NCBI GenBank assembly: GCA_030627235.1
Contig: DAOUSL010000003.1
Coordinates: 1-64,000 of the forward strand
DNA: 64,000 nucleotides
Direction of reading: 5' to 3'
Origin: Thioploca sp.
Lineage (GTDB): Bacteria > Pseudomonadota > Gammaproteobacteria > Beggiatoales > Beggiatoaceae
The first letter of the stretch is position 1, and each line of letters starts with the position of its first letter. The position numbers and the translations under genes were made by a program. A model generated the notes under the pieces. That model saw only the letters and a list, made by a program, of their open reading frames with translations, made no database searches and was not told the origin of the DNA. Positions 10,339 to 20,672 of the stretch are shown here, in pieces.

Positions 10339-11964
10339 TTATTCTTCTAACTCAATTTCTTCAGCTGTAGCAGATACGAGTTTACCTTCATTAAAATTAA
10401 GTTCTTGCAAAAGATAGGGATTTTCCTCAAATTCTAATTTTTTTAAACTTCCATTGGCTGAAACTAAAAAACCTTTTCCTGTACGTTTCCCATCCTTAAA
10501 GTTACCTTCATAGCGATCACCACCACTGGATATATAAATTCCTTTCCCTGTACGTTTACCATCTAAAAAATCGCCACCATATAATTCACCGTCAATCCAT
10601 TTTAAAGTTCCTTTTCCATGACGTAAACTAGAGTTAAAATCACCTTGATAACGATCTCCACTAGTCCAAATATATAATCCCTGACCAGTACGTTGGTCAT
10701 TCAAATATTCACCAACATAGTTATCACCATTTTTCCATTTGTAGATACCAACTCCATGTCTTTTACCATTTACAAAATCACCCAAATAACGGTCTCCATT
10801 AGCCCAAGTATAAATTCCGTTACCAGTACGTTCATCATTAATATAATCACCATCATAAGAATCACCATTTGGCCAAGTTACCTTGACTCTGCCAACAAGA
10901 TTAATAGTAGATTTATTATTAGTAATTGTTATTTCAGGATCAATATCTGGAATATCTATTTGAGTAGGAATTGAAGGCTGATTGAATTTGGCACTGGTAA
11001 CTACTAATGCCAACATAGCTTTAGGCTTAATATCTATAGAATTTTTATCAATTTCAACTTGTTCTGATTTAACCTGAATATCTTTTTTATCTTCAGATAT
11101 TATCTCATTATCTATCTCAGTTAGCTTAGAGGTATCTTCTTCAATATATTCGGAGTCCATTTCAACCAATTTTTCATCAGTATCAATTTCATCTTCAGAA
11201 ATATCATTTGATATATCAATAAGCTCTTCATTAGATTCAGATAATATTTCATCTTCATACTCTGCTTTGACTAATGTAGAAGTATCTTCTTCAACATGTT
11301 CAAAACCATCATCAATTTTCTCTTCTGAATTATTCGCTATTTCTTCATTGTAGTCTTCTACTTCATCATCTTTCTCAATTGGTTCTTCTGCAAAATCTGT
11401 AGTATCCAATTCATCGTCAGAATCATCATATTTTTCTTCTGTAAAATTATTTTTTTCAGTATTGCTAGAAGAAGCTATTTGCAACTCATATTTTTCGGCA
11501 CTATCTTTTGTAGTTGGACGGTCAGGTGGGAGTTTACTTCTAGTATCTACGTCTATTTCAATCTTAGGTATTTTAGGAGTGTAACTCAATGTTTTTAATT
11601 TACCTTCATCACGTTTCCCATCAGAAAAATCACCTTTAAAACGTTCTCCATTAGTCCAAAAATAACTGCCTTCACCATCCCGTTTATTATCTACATATTC
11701 TCCTTTATAATATTGGTCATTAGCCCAAATATATATTCCCTCACCATCACGTTTTCCTTCAAAAAATTCACCTTTATATCGATCTCCATTTGCCCAAATA
11801 TAAATCCCATCGCCATTACGTTTTCGGCCTTCATAATCACCATAATAACTATCACCATTAGCGAATCTGACATACTTTTTTTCGACTTGTATATCATCGT
11901 TAGCATATAATTTTGTTACCAAAGAAAAAATAAATATTAATAACCAATACTTGGACTTAATCAT
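10339..11964 (-). CDS. Secreted MORN-repeat protein with acidic low-complexity middle
   Basis: Repeated 'YxGDFxxGKRxGxGxYxWxNGDRY' at both ends; D/E-rich centre; signal peptide 'MIKSKYWLLIFIFSLVTKLYA'. Confidence 0.9.
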   Translation of the reverse strand: MIKSKYWLLIFIFSLVTKLYANDDIQVEKKYVRFANGDSYYGDYEGRKRNGDGIYIWANGDRYKGEFFEGKRDGEGIYIWANDQYYKGEYVDNKRDGEGSYFWTNGERFKGDFSDGKRDEGKLKTLSYTPKIPKIEIDVDTRSKLPPDRPTTKDSAEKYELQIASSSNTEKNNFTEEKYDDSDDELDTTDFAEEPIEKDDEVEDYNEEIANNSEEKIDDGFEHVEEDTSTLVKAEYEDEILSESNEELIDISNDISEDEIDTDEKLVEMDSEYIEEDTSKLTEIDNEIISEDKKDIQVKSEQVEIDKNSIDIKPKAMLALVVTSAKFNQPSIPTQIDIPDIDPEITITNNKSTINLVGRVKVTWPNGDSYDGDYINDERTGNGIYTWANGDRYLGDFVNGKRHGVGIYKWKNGDNYVGEYLNDQRTGQGLYIWTSGDRYQGDFNSSLRHGKGTLKWIDGELYGGDFLDGKRTGKGIYISSGGDRYEGNFKDGKRTGKGFLVSANGSLKKLEFEENPYLLQELNFNEGKLVSATAEEIELEE

Positions 11965-12141
11965 AAAAATAACCTATTTAATATTGTTCCATGCACCAAT
12001 GCGATTGGCACATGGCGATATAAAAATACTTAGTGATATTTACTAATATATAATTAATTGGGAATGAAAGTCAAAATCATTAGTAATTAACTATTCTTCA
12101 TTCACTAATTCACAATTATCAACTATGACATAATGATTTTA

Positions 12142-14445
12142 TTATCTTTTATGTCTTTTAGAGTTCTTTTTACTACTTTTAGATGGTTTAGGAGTTGAAA
12201 TCTTTGGAGTAATTTTTGGAACAATATTCTCTATATCATTATCAATTAATAGTGTAGGCTGCTGCTCAATAATAGGTTTATTAACTAATTTAAGTACAAT
12301 ACCAGCTAAAGGTGGTATCACAACTAACATAGAATAAGGTCGTTCCATCCAAGGTTCATCTTCAGTTTCCAGTATCATAGCACCATTACCAACATTACTA
12401 CCACCATAACAACCAGCATCAGAATTTAAAACTTCTTCGTATGTTCCTTTGGTTGATACTCCAATTCGATAATTATGTCTTGGCACTGGAGTAAAGTTGA
12501 CTGCAACTATCATTTCTGAGTCATCACTTTTACGCAGATAAATTAATACTGACTGTTCAGAATCATGGCAATCAACCCATTCAAAACCCTGCCATTCAAA
12601 TTCATATTTATATAGAGCTTCAGAATTATGATACAGTTTATTCAAATCTTTAACTAGCAGTTGTATACCTTTGTGACCCTCATACTCCAACACATACCAA
12701 TCCAAAGTAGTTGCACTATTCCACTCAGTTCCTTGACCAAATTCAGTTCCCATAAATAATAATTTCTTACCAGGATGGGTAAACATATAAGTGTAAAGCA
12801 ACCTTAAATTAGCAAACTTTTGCCATTCATCACCTTCCATCTTGGTAAGCATAGAACCTTTACCATGCACAACTTCATCATGGGAAAATGGTAATAAAAA
12901 GTTCTCAGTGAAAGCATATAACATACTGAAAGTTAACATGTCTTGATGATATTTGCGATGCACAGCTTCTTTGGACATATAACTTAAAGTATCATTCATC
13001 CAACCCATATTCCACTTAACACTGAAACCAAGTCCACCACCATCTGCAGGTCTAGTAACTTGAGGCCATGAGGTTGATTCTTCGGCCATGATTAATGCTC
13101 CAGGGTGTTCAGCATGAGCAACTATATTTAACTCACGCATAAACTCTATTGCTTCTAAATTTTCCCTACCACCAAATTCATTTGGAATCCAGTCTTCTCG
13201 TGAATAATCCAAATACAACATCGAAGCAACAGCATCTACTCTTAAACCATCTAAGTGCATTTCTCTTAACCAGTATAACGCACTAGAAAGTAAGAAATTT
13301 TTAACTTCATAACGACTATAGTTATAAATTAAAGTTGACCAATCTAAATGTTCACCTTTACGAGGGTCTTCATGTTCATATAAAGGAGTACCGTCAAAAC
13401 GACCTAACCCATGAGCATCTTTAGGAAAATGAGCTGGCACCCAATCTAAAATTACACCAATGTTATGTTTATGACAATAATCAACTAAATAACGGAAATC
13501 TTCTGGAGTTCCATAACGACTGGTTGGAGCATAATAACCGGTAGTTTGATAGCCCCAAGAACCATCAAAAGGATGTTCAGTAATTGGCATTAGTTCAATA
13601 TGACTAAAACCTAAATCAGTCACATATTCTACTAGTAATTTAGCAATTTCTCGATAATTTAAAAATTCACCTTCTGGGCCACGTTTCCAAGAACCTAAAT
13701 GTACTTCATAAATCGACACAGGAGCATGTAACCAATCCCAATTTTTACGCTTCTCCATCCATTCTGCATCTTTCCAATCGTATGGAATATTATCCACTAC
13801 AATAGAAGCAGTATTAGGACGTAATTCAAAACATTGTCCATAAGGATCAGATTTTAAAAGAATTTCACCAGTTTGTCGATTACGAATTTCAAATTTATAT
13901 AAGGTATTAGGGCCAATATCTGGAATAAATAATTCCCAAATTCCATTATTTCCATGTGATCGCATTGGGTGGGAACGACCATCCCAACGGTTGAAATTAC
14001 CAACTATACTAATTCGTTCTGCATTTGGAGCCCAAACCGCAAATAATATTCCCCCAATACCATCAGTTTGGTGGACATGAGATCCTAAAAATTGGTAAGC
14101 ATGCCAATGTTTTCCTTCACTAAACAAGTGCATATCAAAGTCAGCTAATTGTGGCACAAAGCTATATGGATCATGAGTAATATGCTCACGATGGTCTTTA
14201 TCTCGCCAAATTAACCGATAATGTTCTGGTATCTCAGCTTTACCTTGCCATTCAAATATATCAGTTCCTTTTATGCGTTCCAGAGGTAAGTCACCTTCTG
14301 CGATAGTAACTGTTTCAGCATAAGGAATATAAACACGTACCGTAGTTTTACCATTAATGGAATGTTTGCCCAACACCGAAAAAGGATCATGGTGACGAGC
14401 ATCAACAATTTTTTGTAAATCGGTATTAAGTTTTTGGGCTGTCAT
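12142..14445 (-). CDS. glgB: 1,4-alpha-glucan branching enzyme
   Basis: GH13/CBM48 motifs '[26 protein letters not shown]', '[16 protein letters not shown]', '[16 protein letters not shown]'. Confidence 0.97.
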   Translation of the reverse strand: MTAQKLNTDLQKIVDARHHDPFSVLGKHSINGKTTVRVYIPYAETVTIAEGDLPLERIKGTDIFEWQGKAEIPEHYRLIWRDKDHREHITHDPYSFVPQLADFDMHLFSEGKHWHAYQFLGSHVHQTDGIGGILFAVWAPNAERISIVGNFNRWDGRSHPMRSHGNNGIWELFIPDIGPNTLYKFEIRNRQTGEILLKSDPYGQCFELRPNTASIVVDNIPYDWKDAEWMEKRKNWDWLHAPVSIYEVHLGSWKRGPEGEFLNYREIAKLLVEYVTDLGFSHIELMPITEHPFDGSWGYQTTGYYAPTSRYGTPEDFRYLVDYCHKHNIGVILDWVPAHFPKDAHGLGRFDGTPLYEHEDPRKGEHLDWSTLIYNYSRYEVKNFLLSSALYWLREMHLDGLRVDAVASMLYLDYSREDWIPNEFGGRENLEAIEFMRELNIVAHAEHPGALIMAEESTSWPQVTRPADGGGLGFSVKWNMGWMNDTLSYMSKEAVHRKYHQDMLTFSMLYAFTENFLLPFSHDEVVHGKGSMLTKMEGDEWQKFANLRLLYTYMFTHPGKKLLFMGTEFGQGTEWNSATTLDWYVLEYEGHKGIQLLVKDLNKLYHNSEALYKYEFEWQGFEWVDCHDSEQSVLIYLRKSDDSEMIVAVNFTPVPRHNYRIGVSTKGTYEEVLNSDAGCYGGSNVGNGAMILETEDEPWMERPYSMLVVIPPLAGIVLKLVNKPIIEQQPTLLIDNDIENIVPKITPKISTPKPSKSSKKNSKRHKR

Positions 14446-14702
14446 TATTTTTGTTCCTATAGATAATTAAATTTGGTGTCGTTTTTATAATTATATTTAT
14501 CTAAAATAAGATATAAAATATACTGTTTGAGCAATATAAAACACTGAGGAAAGTTATACAATCTATTTTATCATCTTTATATTTTGTTGTATAGGATATA
14601 CTTATTAAAGTTTAAATAACATTGATAATTAAACTATTAGTTATGAGAAGATGTTGTCTTAGAAGCATAAATTTTCCTAAGGAATAAGAAAAAAAATTTG
14701 AA

Positions 14703-15812
14703 TTAATATAACCATTTTTTCTTGAGTCGCATAATTCTATTATAAGATTCATTAATTCTATCTTCACTTATTAATTTTTTGATAATATTAATCATATGTT
14801 CAACAACACCTTTATCATGTTGGGAATTATTGCCTGTTAATATAATATCAACTCCGGCTTCTATAGATTTTTGTATAGCAATATCAAAACTATATACAGA
14901 AAGAATAGATTGCATCTGCATATCATCAGATATAATTACTCCATTAAATTTTAATCTTTTACGTAACAAATCATTAATAATTATTTTTGAAAGAGTAGCC
15001 GGAAACGCAGGGTCTAAATTTCTATTAAAAACATGAGCAGTCATAATAACATCTACCATACCATTATTAATAAGTTGGATATATGGTTTAAGCTCAATAT
15101 CTTTCCAAGTGTCAGTAACATCTGTTATTAGTAAATGGGAATCATCGGTTGAACTGCCGTGTCCAGGGAAATGTTTGATAACATTTATGATTTTATGATT
15201 TTTATGAGCTTCAATAAACTTAGAAGCATGATTAGTAACAATAGTTGGATCGGCAGAAAAACTACGTTTAAAATTCCCAATAACAGGATTTGTTGGATTT
15301 ATATTTAAATCAACTACTGGAGCAAAATTTAGATTAATACCAACATCTTTCAAAGTGTTGGCTATAATTTCAGCATTTTTATAAGTCCTCTTTAAATCAT
15401 TTTTTTTACCTAAAAATTGGGCCGAAAAAGTATTTGGAAAACCATATTCCTTTTTTAATCTTTGTACCATTCCACCTTCTTGATCAATGGCAATAAATAA
15501 TGGAGTTTTAGCAGCAGCTTGCAATTTACTCACTAGAGTTTTTACTTGTTTAGGAGATTGAATATTGCGTTCATATATTCCTAAAGTATTATCATAATCA
15601 TAGAGTATTACTCCACCCAAATTATATTTTTTAATATCTTTTATAATAGAAGATTCATTATTCAGAGAAAATCCATAAAATCCAATAATTAGCATCTGTC
15701 CAATTTTTTCATCTATGGTTATTTGTTTTATGTTTTTAGAGGATTCTGCCAATGCTAAATTAGTTAAAGCATTTGTGAAATTTATTAATATTAATATAAA
15801 AAATATTTTCAT
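14703..15812 (-). CDS. Glycoside hydrolase family 3 beta-N-acetylhexosaminidase-like, with signal peptide
   Basis: 'FIAIDQEGGMVQRL', 'VIKHFPGHGSSTDDSHL', 'GVIISDDMQM'. ATG at 15812 gives a signal peptide (MKIFFILILINFTNALTNLALA); the provided longer start at 15875 would be encoded by a hairpin repeat. Confidence 0.88.
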   Translation of the reverse strand: MKIFFILILINFTNALTNLALAESSKNIKQITIDEKIGQMLIIGFYGFSLNNESSIIKDIKKYNLGGVILYDYDNTLGIYERNIQSPKQVKTLVSKLQAAAKTPLFIAIDQEGGMVQRLKKEYGFPNTFSAQFLGKKNDLKRTYKNAEIIANTLKDVGINLNFAPVVDLNINPTNPVIGNFKRSFSADPTIVTNHASKFIEAHKNHKIINVIKHFPGHGSSTDDSHLLITDVTDTWKDIELKPYIQLINNGMVDVIMTAHVFNRNLDPAFPATLSKIIINDLLRKRLKFNGVIISDDMQMQSILSVYSFDIAIQKSIEAGVDIILTGNNSQHDKGVVEHMINIIKKLISEDRINESYNRIMRLKKKWLY

Positions 15813-15854
15813 AAAATTTGAACTTAATTTGTAAAGGTATAATTTTAGAAGCAA

Positions 15855-15880
15855 AGTGTATAGACGAAGTGTCATACACC
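15855..15880. repeat. Family D hairpin repeat (GTGTAT...ATACAC)
   Basis: Reverse complement GGTGTATGACACTTCGTCTATACACT resembles 50683-50708 GGTGTATGACGCTTCGCTTATACACC. Confidence 0.75.
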
Positions 15881-15891
15881 AAAACTAATTG

Positions 15892-16464
15892 TTAGGAAAT
15901 ATCAATTAATGTTTCCAACAATACATGAAAACTATAAGAACGATTAGATTCTTTTGAGTTTCGTTGTTCTAAAGACATAAAAGGAGCTATTTTTTCTGCA
16001 AATCTAGGTTTATTCGCATAATCCTTTTCCCAGCCAGGCACTATTTCTTCGAGAAGATTAGATGGTTTAGGGCCAGAAATGTTATCAATATCACGATATT
16101 TTTCCTTACCTTGAAAAAAATTAGCTCTAAATCTAGGTGAACATTTAGAAATCGCTGCCATATCTCCTAAAAACCAGGCTTCTAATTCATAACAAGCAAT
16201 TCGTATTTTATATTCACAAACACAGTTAACCATTTTATCAGTTAATTTACTTTTCAATTTTATACAGTTTTGGTTGTCTTGATCAAGAATGATTATAATT
16301 TGTTGAGCTCGTTTGGATAGGCTTGGAATTATTTTTTCTAAATTACTAACTAAGTCCTCTTTACCACGATGATGTTTAATTTCAAAATTTTCAAAACCTA
16401 AACGTGGTAGAATACCTTCCAAAAATTTTCGAGTGGAATAATCTTCTACTAAGAAAAATATCAT
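15892..16464 (-). CDS. DUF4276-like (TOPRIM-like) protein, partner of the adjacent AAA ATPase
   Basis: 'FFLVEDYSTRKFLEGIL', 'IIIILDQDNQN', 'RIACYELEAWFLGD' motif pattern; start overlaps the upstream stop. Confidence 0.65.
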   Translation of the reverse strand: MIFFLVEDYSTRKFLEGILPRLGFENFEIKHHRGKEDLVSNLEKIIPSLSKRAQQIIIILDQDNQNCIKLKSKLTDKMVNCVCEYKIRIACYELEAWFLGDMAAISKCSPRFRANFFQGKEKYRDIDNISGPKPSNLLEEIVPGWEKDYANKPRFAEKIAPFMSLEQRNSKESNRSYSFHVLLETLIDIS

Positions 16465-17666
16465 GGATCAATTCCTTTGAAATACTTATGTTGCCACAAC
16501 CAACCTAATTCACAACCATCTTCACACATGTCTACTATCATTTTATCATTTTTTGCCGGAGATATACTACTGATACCATGTTCTTTTTTTACTAAAAATA
16601 ATTCTTTTATATTTAAAGCATCCACAAAATCAGGTGAATGAGTGGAAACAAAAACTTGTCCACCACGTTTAGCATAATCTCGTAATTCTTCAGCTAATTC
16701 TCTTAATAAGGTAGGATATAAGTAATTTTCTGGTTCTTCAATACTCAATAATGGACGAGGAGTTGGATCGTTCAATAAAACTAGATAGGCAAACATTTTA
16801 ATTGTGCCATCAGATGTATATTTAGAAATAAATGGATTAGTAAAATTATCATCTCTAAATTTCAGAAAAATTTGACCAGCTTCATCGATACTAACATCAA
16901 CTTTATTAACACCAGGAACTCGTTTCTGCATTTTTTCTAAAATATTATTGAAAATCTTCCTTTCATATTCATATAGATAACTAGCTACTTGACCAAGATT
17001 GTTACCAGACATAGAAAGTTGGCTATCAGCACCTGTTTCGTTGATTTTACGCATTTCTTCATTTTGCAAATTGGAAACTGACCATTGTTCTAATAAAGTA
17101 CGAAAACTTTTAATGGTTTTATAACGTTCAAATTGGCCTAAACCTTTTAATGCTAAAATGTCTTCCGCACCTAAAGGTTGTTCTTCACGTTCTTCTTCAG
17201 TATTCCATCCTTCACTATCATAATCTTGTTCATTTTTAGTTGCATAACCAATCCCTCTTGAATAATCTAAAAAATGCCAAGACTTACCATGTTGTCCACG
17301 TCGGTATTTTAAAATTTCTTTTTCAATAAATACCTTACCTTTATTAAATCCAATTTTTAAATGGTAAGTAACCAAAGAACCTTTTTCTTTTTGTTCAGAA
17401 TTACGAAACTTAATTTCAAATTCAATAAAATCTTTTTCTGGATCGCTATTACGGGTAATAACTTCCTTAAAACCACCTTCACGATTAATTGCAACTGTTA
17501 CATTTTCTTTTAGACAAGTGGCTAAAAAACTGAAAACTTTAAACAGGGTGGTTTTTCCTGAGCCATTTGCACCTAAAAAAACATTTAATCTTTGTAAATT
17601 AGTTATATGTAAATTTTTATACAATCTAAAGTTTTTTACTTTAATTTGTTCAATTTGGGTTTTCAT
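16461..17666 (-). CDS. AAA family ATPase (AAA_21/OLD-like, SMC-type head)
   Basis: Walker A 'VFLGANGSGKTTLFKV', signature-like region, Walker B 'LLSIEEPENYLYP', 'QVFVSTHSPDFVDAL'. Confidence 0.9.
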   Translation of the reverse strand: MKTQIEQIKVKNFRLYKNLHITNLQRLNVFLGANGSGKTTLFKVFSFLATCLKENVTVAINREGGFKEVITRNSDPEKDFIEFEIKFRNSEQKEKGSLVTYHLKIGFNKGKVFIEKEILKYRRGQHGKSWHFLDYSRGIGYATKNEQDYDSEGWNTEEEREEQPLGAEDILALKGLGQFERYKTIKSFRTLLEQWSVSNLQNEEMRKINETGADSQLSMSGNNLGQVASYLYEYERKIFNNILEKMQKRVPGVNKVDVSIDEAGQIFLKFRDDNFTNPFISKYTSDGTIKMFAYLVLLNDPTPRPLLSIEEPENYLYPTLLRELAEELRDYAKRGGQVFVSTHSPDFVDALNIKELFLVKKEHGISSISPAKNDKMIVDMCEDGCELGWLWQHKYFKGIDP

Positions 17667-17755
17667 GATTTTTAATTTTGCTATTTTAATATAAATTACG
17701 ACTAAAAATTGTTAATAATTACAATAAATTTTAAATTGTTTATTTTTTAATTATC

Positions 17756-18424
17756 TTATTCATTTATCAAATATTCTTCAGTAATAATATATTTTTCAAT
17801 ATTTCCTAATATCTCTTTCAAATAAGAAACAACTTCTTTTTTTATTTTTAAAATATCTTCGACTGTATAATCTTTTCCACAATCGCAAAAAGAAAATACA
17901 CCATGTGCTAGATCATTTCTCTTATTCTTTACGGTTAATAACTCATCTCCATTTTTTGTAATTCTGGCATCTGTTTGATATGAAAAACCATAATTTTTTG
18001 CAAAATCTTTAATTTTTCTTGCATCAAGATTTCCCGAAATAATCTTTTCTGAATCAAAACATTTTGAAACAATATCAATTGAAATATTTTCTATCATTAA
18101 TAAATTATTGATATTACAATCTTTAAAATTTTTAAGTACAATTTTTTTTAATTCTGTCCGAATATCTTCATAAGCTACATTTTTATTATTCAATTCAATA
18201 TATATTTCTTCAATTGCTTTCTTAATAGAGGATTCAGCAAGATTATAAAGCAGTAAAAATCCATTGGCTTTTAATATCTTAATCATTTCTCGATCAATAG
18301 GTTCATATTTTTCAGTATCAGAATAAAATAATTTGGGATTTCTGTTTATTATGTTCTCTAAAAAATTAAAATAGATTTCAATTTCCATCACTCTTCTATC
18401 AAAATCTTGTAAAGTGTCAATCAT
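17756..18424 (-). CDS. HEPN domain protein (MAE_28990/MAE_18760-like), putative RNase
   Basis: Helical protein with 'KNKRNDLAHGVFSF' Rx4H motif; ATGA overlap with the upstream DUF262 gene. Confidence 0.75.
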   Translation of the reverse strand: MIDTLQDFDRRVMEIEIYFNFLENIINRNPKLFYSDTEKYEPIDREMIKILKANGFLLLYNLAESSIKKAIEEIYIELNNKNVAYEDIRTELKKIVLKNFKDCNINNLLMIENISIDIVSKCFDSEKIISGNLDARKIKDFAKNYGFSYQTDARITKNGDELLTVKNKRNDLAHGVFSFCDCGKDYTVEDILKIKKEVVSYLKEILGNIEKYIITEEYLINE

Positions 18425-19491
18425 TGTTTATTATCCAATAATTTATCCCTAACAAATTCAATTCTAGCCTTAACTTTAGGACGAGAATTACTTGCATAAG
18501 ATTGGGTATGACTTTTAAATTCTTCAGAATCTAACCAATTTATTTCAGGAGGAATCAGATCTGGATTTTCTTGTAATGAAAGATGTACACCCACGGATAA
18601 TGCTTCAAAACGCACTCTATATGTAGTAGTTGCTTTTGCAGATTTTTTAAAACCATAGGGAAAATAATTATCAACAAAATCCAACATATTTTCAAAATCT
18701 TTCTGAAGCTGTTTTTTATCAAAATTATCTTTTTTTTCCTGAATATATATGTCTAAAAACTTATTTACACTATGTTTAAATGTAAGATATTTTTCTGAAT
18801 AAGCAAAAAATCTTAAAATTAGTTCTGTAGTTTCTTCTCTATCAGCACGTCTTTTATTGATTGGGCATAATTTAGAAAACTTTTCATTTGTGGCACATTC
18901 AGAAACAAAATCATAAAATTTTCCTGCAAAAACTCCTTTTCTGATTTCCATATCCTTTAAAATATCACTACCAGTATTGATTCTATCAAAGATATCTAGT
19001 CTAACATCTGTGTCTGCTTTTTCAGTCAACTCAATCATTCTTAATGTTTTTCTATTAAATCTTCGTTGGCGAGATAAAATTAAATCATCATAAGTAAATC
19101 CATTTAAGGTTTTTAATTTTTCTAAATTTTCTAAAATTAATTTATTATTCAAAAATGCATCAAGTGTTCGTACTCTTTGTGAACCATCAACTATTTCAAA
19201 ACGCTCACCACAATCAGCTGTAAAAAGATATGGTATAGGTAAACCTAACATAACCGATTCGATAAATCTTGATTGTCTTTTTTTATCCCAAATAAATTCT
19301 CTTTGGTAATCAGGAATAAAAAGTTAATTTTCATCAGTTTTAATATCTTGTGTGTATTTTTGAACAATAATTTCAACTGGATATTCTTTTGTATCATAGT
19401 CTACTGTTTTTTGTTCTTTCAATATTTCTTCTTCTGCTGCATTTTTTTCGTCAGTAGTAATTATTTCTTTCTGAATTTTTTTAGAAACCAT
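18421..19491 (-). pseudogene. DUF262 (ParB-like/GmrS-like) protein gene interrupted by in-frame TAA
   Basis: ATG at 19491 preceded by a GAGAG-type RBS; same frame reads '...QDIKTDEN*LFIPDYQREFIWDKKRQSRFIESVMLGLPIPYLF...FEIVDGSQRVRTLDAFL'; stop at 19326-19324. Confidence 0.8.
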
Positions 19492-19503
19492 AAAAATCAT
19501 CTC

Positions 19504-20661
19504 TCATTTTAAAGTGTTATTATTAATAAGTGAATTAACTATCATAGCTATTATTTTAGGTGGAACTGCATTGGCAATCATATTATGTAAATCACCTCTA
19601 AGGGTTACCATACTAAAATCAAAAAAATCAGAAAATCCTTGGATTCTAGCTGCTTCATGTGGCGTAATGACTCTTTTTCGTAAAGGATGAATATATCGTC
19701 CCTGGCCCATTGAACCAAAACCACTGGTAATAGTTTGTGCTGGTTTATCCCAATGTAAACGTCCATAACAAGATTTATAGCTGTGAGTTTTATTTTTATG
19801 ACAATTCGGTCTCATAGAATCAGGTAAATTATATAAATCATGTTTAAACAAATAATCAATACGTTCTTGATTTTTAGTTGTTGAAGGTGTAAAAAAGATA
19901 CCTTTTTTTGATTTATGTTCATCTATCAAATCATTAATATAATCAGATAAAGGAACAACATTTAAATATTTGAATGATGCTAATGATGAAAAATTAAAAT
20001 TGTCATTTAAGACAGCTACTTGAATATGTCTTTTTCTAGTCTGTGGTAGCCCAAATTCAGCAATATTAATAATCTGAGATTCAATTTGATAACCCAATTT
20101 TTTTAAAAAATATTCACTTTTTTTAACTACTTTATTTTTATCATGTATAACAGTTGAAACATTTTCTATAATTGCTATTTTCGGTTTAACAATCTCAATA
20201 AAACGAATTACATTTAAATATAAATTATTTCTTGGGTCATTTCTTCGTGTATAATTATTTAGATCAGAGTGGCCTTGACAAGGTGGACCAGCTACTAAAA
20301 TATCCAAATTTGAATATTTATTTTGTAAAATAGTTTCATTAGTATTTAGTTTTTCCCCTATACTACATGAAACTAATTCATTAATATCACTGTTAGAAAT
20401 TGATTTATCATTAAGTTCAAAGTTTTTTTGATAAACCGTTAAAGCTGATTTGTTGTTATCTAAAGCTAATTTTATATCTATAGAAATATTATTTTTTCTT
20501 AATGCTTCCCAAATACCTAAAGTCATTCCACCACATCCACAAAACAAATCTACAATAGAAAAAGATTTATTCTGTGTTGGCAAAAATACTGGTTTTATAG
20601 ATTTACGAATCCAGTTTAAATTACAAAGATTATCTGATATTAAATTTTGATAGTTTGGCAT
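19504..20661 (-). CDS. DNA (cytosine-5-)-methyltransferase
   Basis: 'SIVDLFCGCGGMTLG', 'ILVAGPPCQGHSDLN', 'IAIIENVSTV', 'QTRKRHIQVAV'. Confidence 0.95.
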   Translation of the reverse strand: MPNYQNLISDNLCNLNWIRKSIKPVFLPTQNKSFSIVDLFCGCGGMTLGIWEALRKNNISIDIKLALDNNKSALTVYQKNFELNDKSISNSDINELVSCSIGEKLNTNETILQNKYSNLDILVAGPPCQGHSDLNNYTRRNDPRNNLYLNVIRFIEIVKPKIAIIENVSTVIHDKNKVVKKSEYFLKKLGYQIESQIINIAEFGLPQTRKRHIQVAVLNDNFNFSSLASFKYLNVVPLSDYINDLIDEHKSKKGIFFTPSTTKNQERIDYLFKHDLYNLPDSMRPNCHKNKTHSYKSCYGRLHWDKPAQTITSGFGSMGQGRYIHPLRKRVITPHEAARIQGFSDFFDFSMVTLRGDLHNMIANAVPPKIIAMIVNSLINNNTLK

Positions 20662-20672
20662 TAATTAATATT

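Noticed and set aside
10693-10974. Plus-strand ORFs 10693..10974 and 11713..11910, minus 11691..11906
   Set aside because: Alternative-frame artefacts of the MORN repeat coding sequence.
15813-15875. N-terminal extension of the GH3 ORF (MTLRLYTLLLKLYLYKLSSNF)
   Set aside because: Encoded over a hairpin repeat; internal ATG at 15812 starts a good signal peptide.
415-19326. Idea that TAA is reassigned or read through genome-wide, because two genes carry in-frame TAA
   Set aside because: Many clear housekeeping genes here end normally at TAA with tight gene spacing; local mutation or sequence error is simpler.
19273-19512. Plus-strand 79-aa Phe-rich ORF
   Set aside because: Antisense of the 5' part of the interrupted DUF262 gene.
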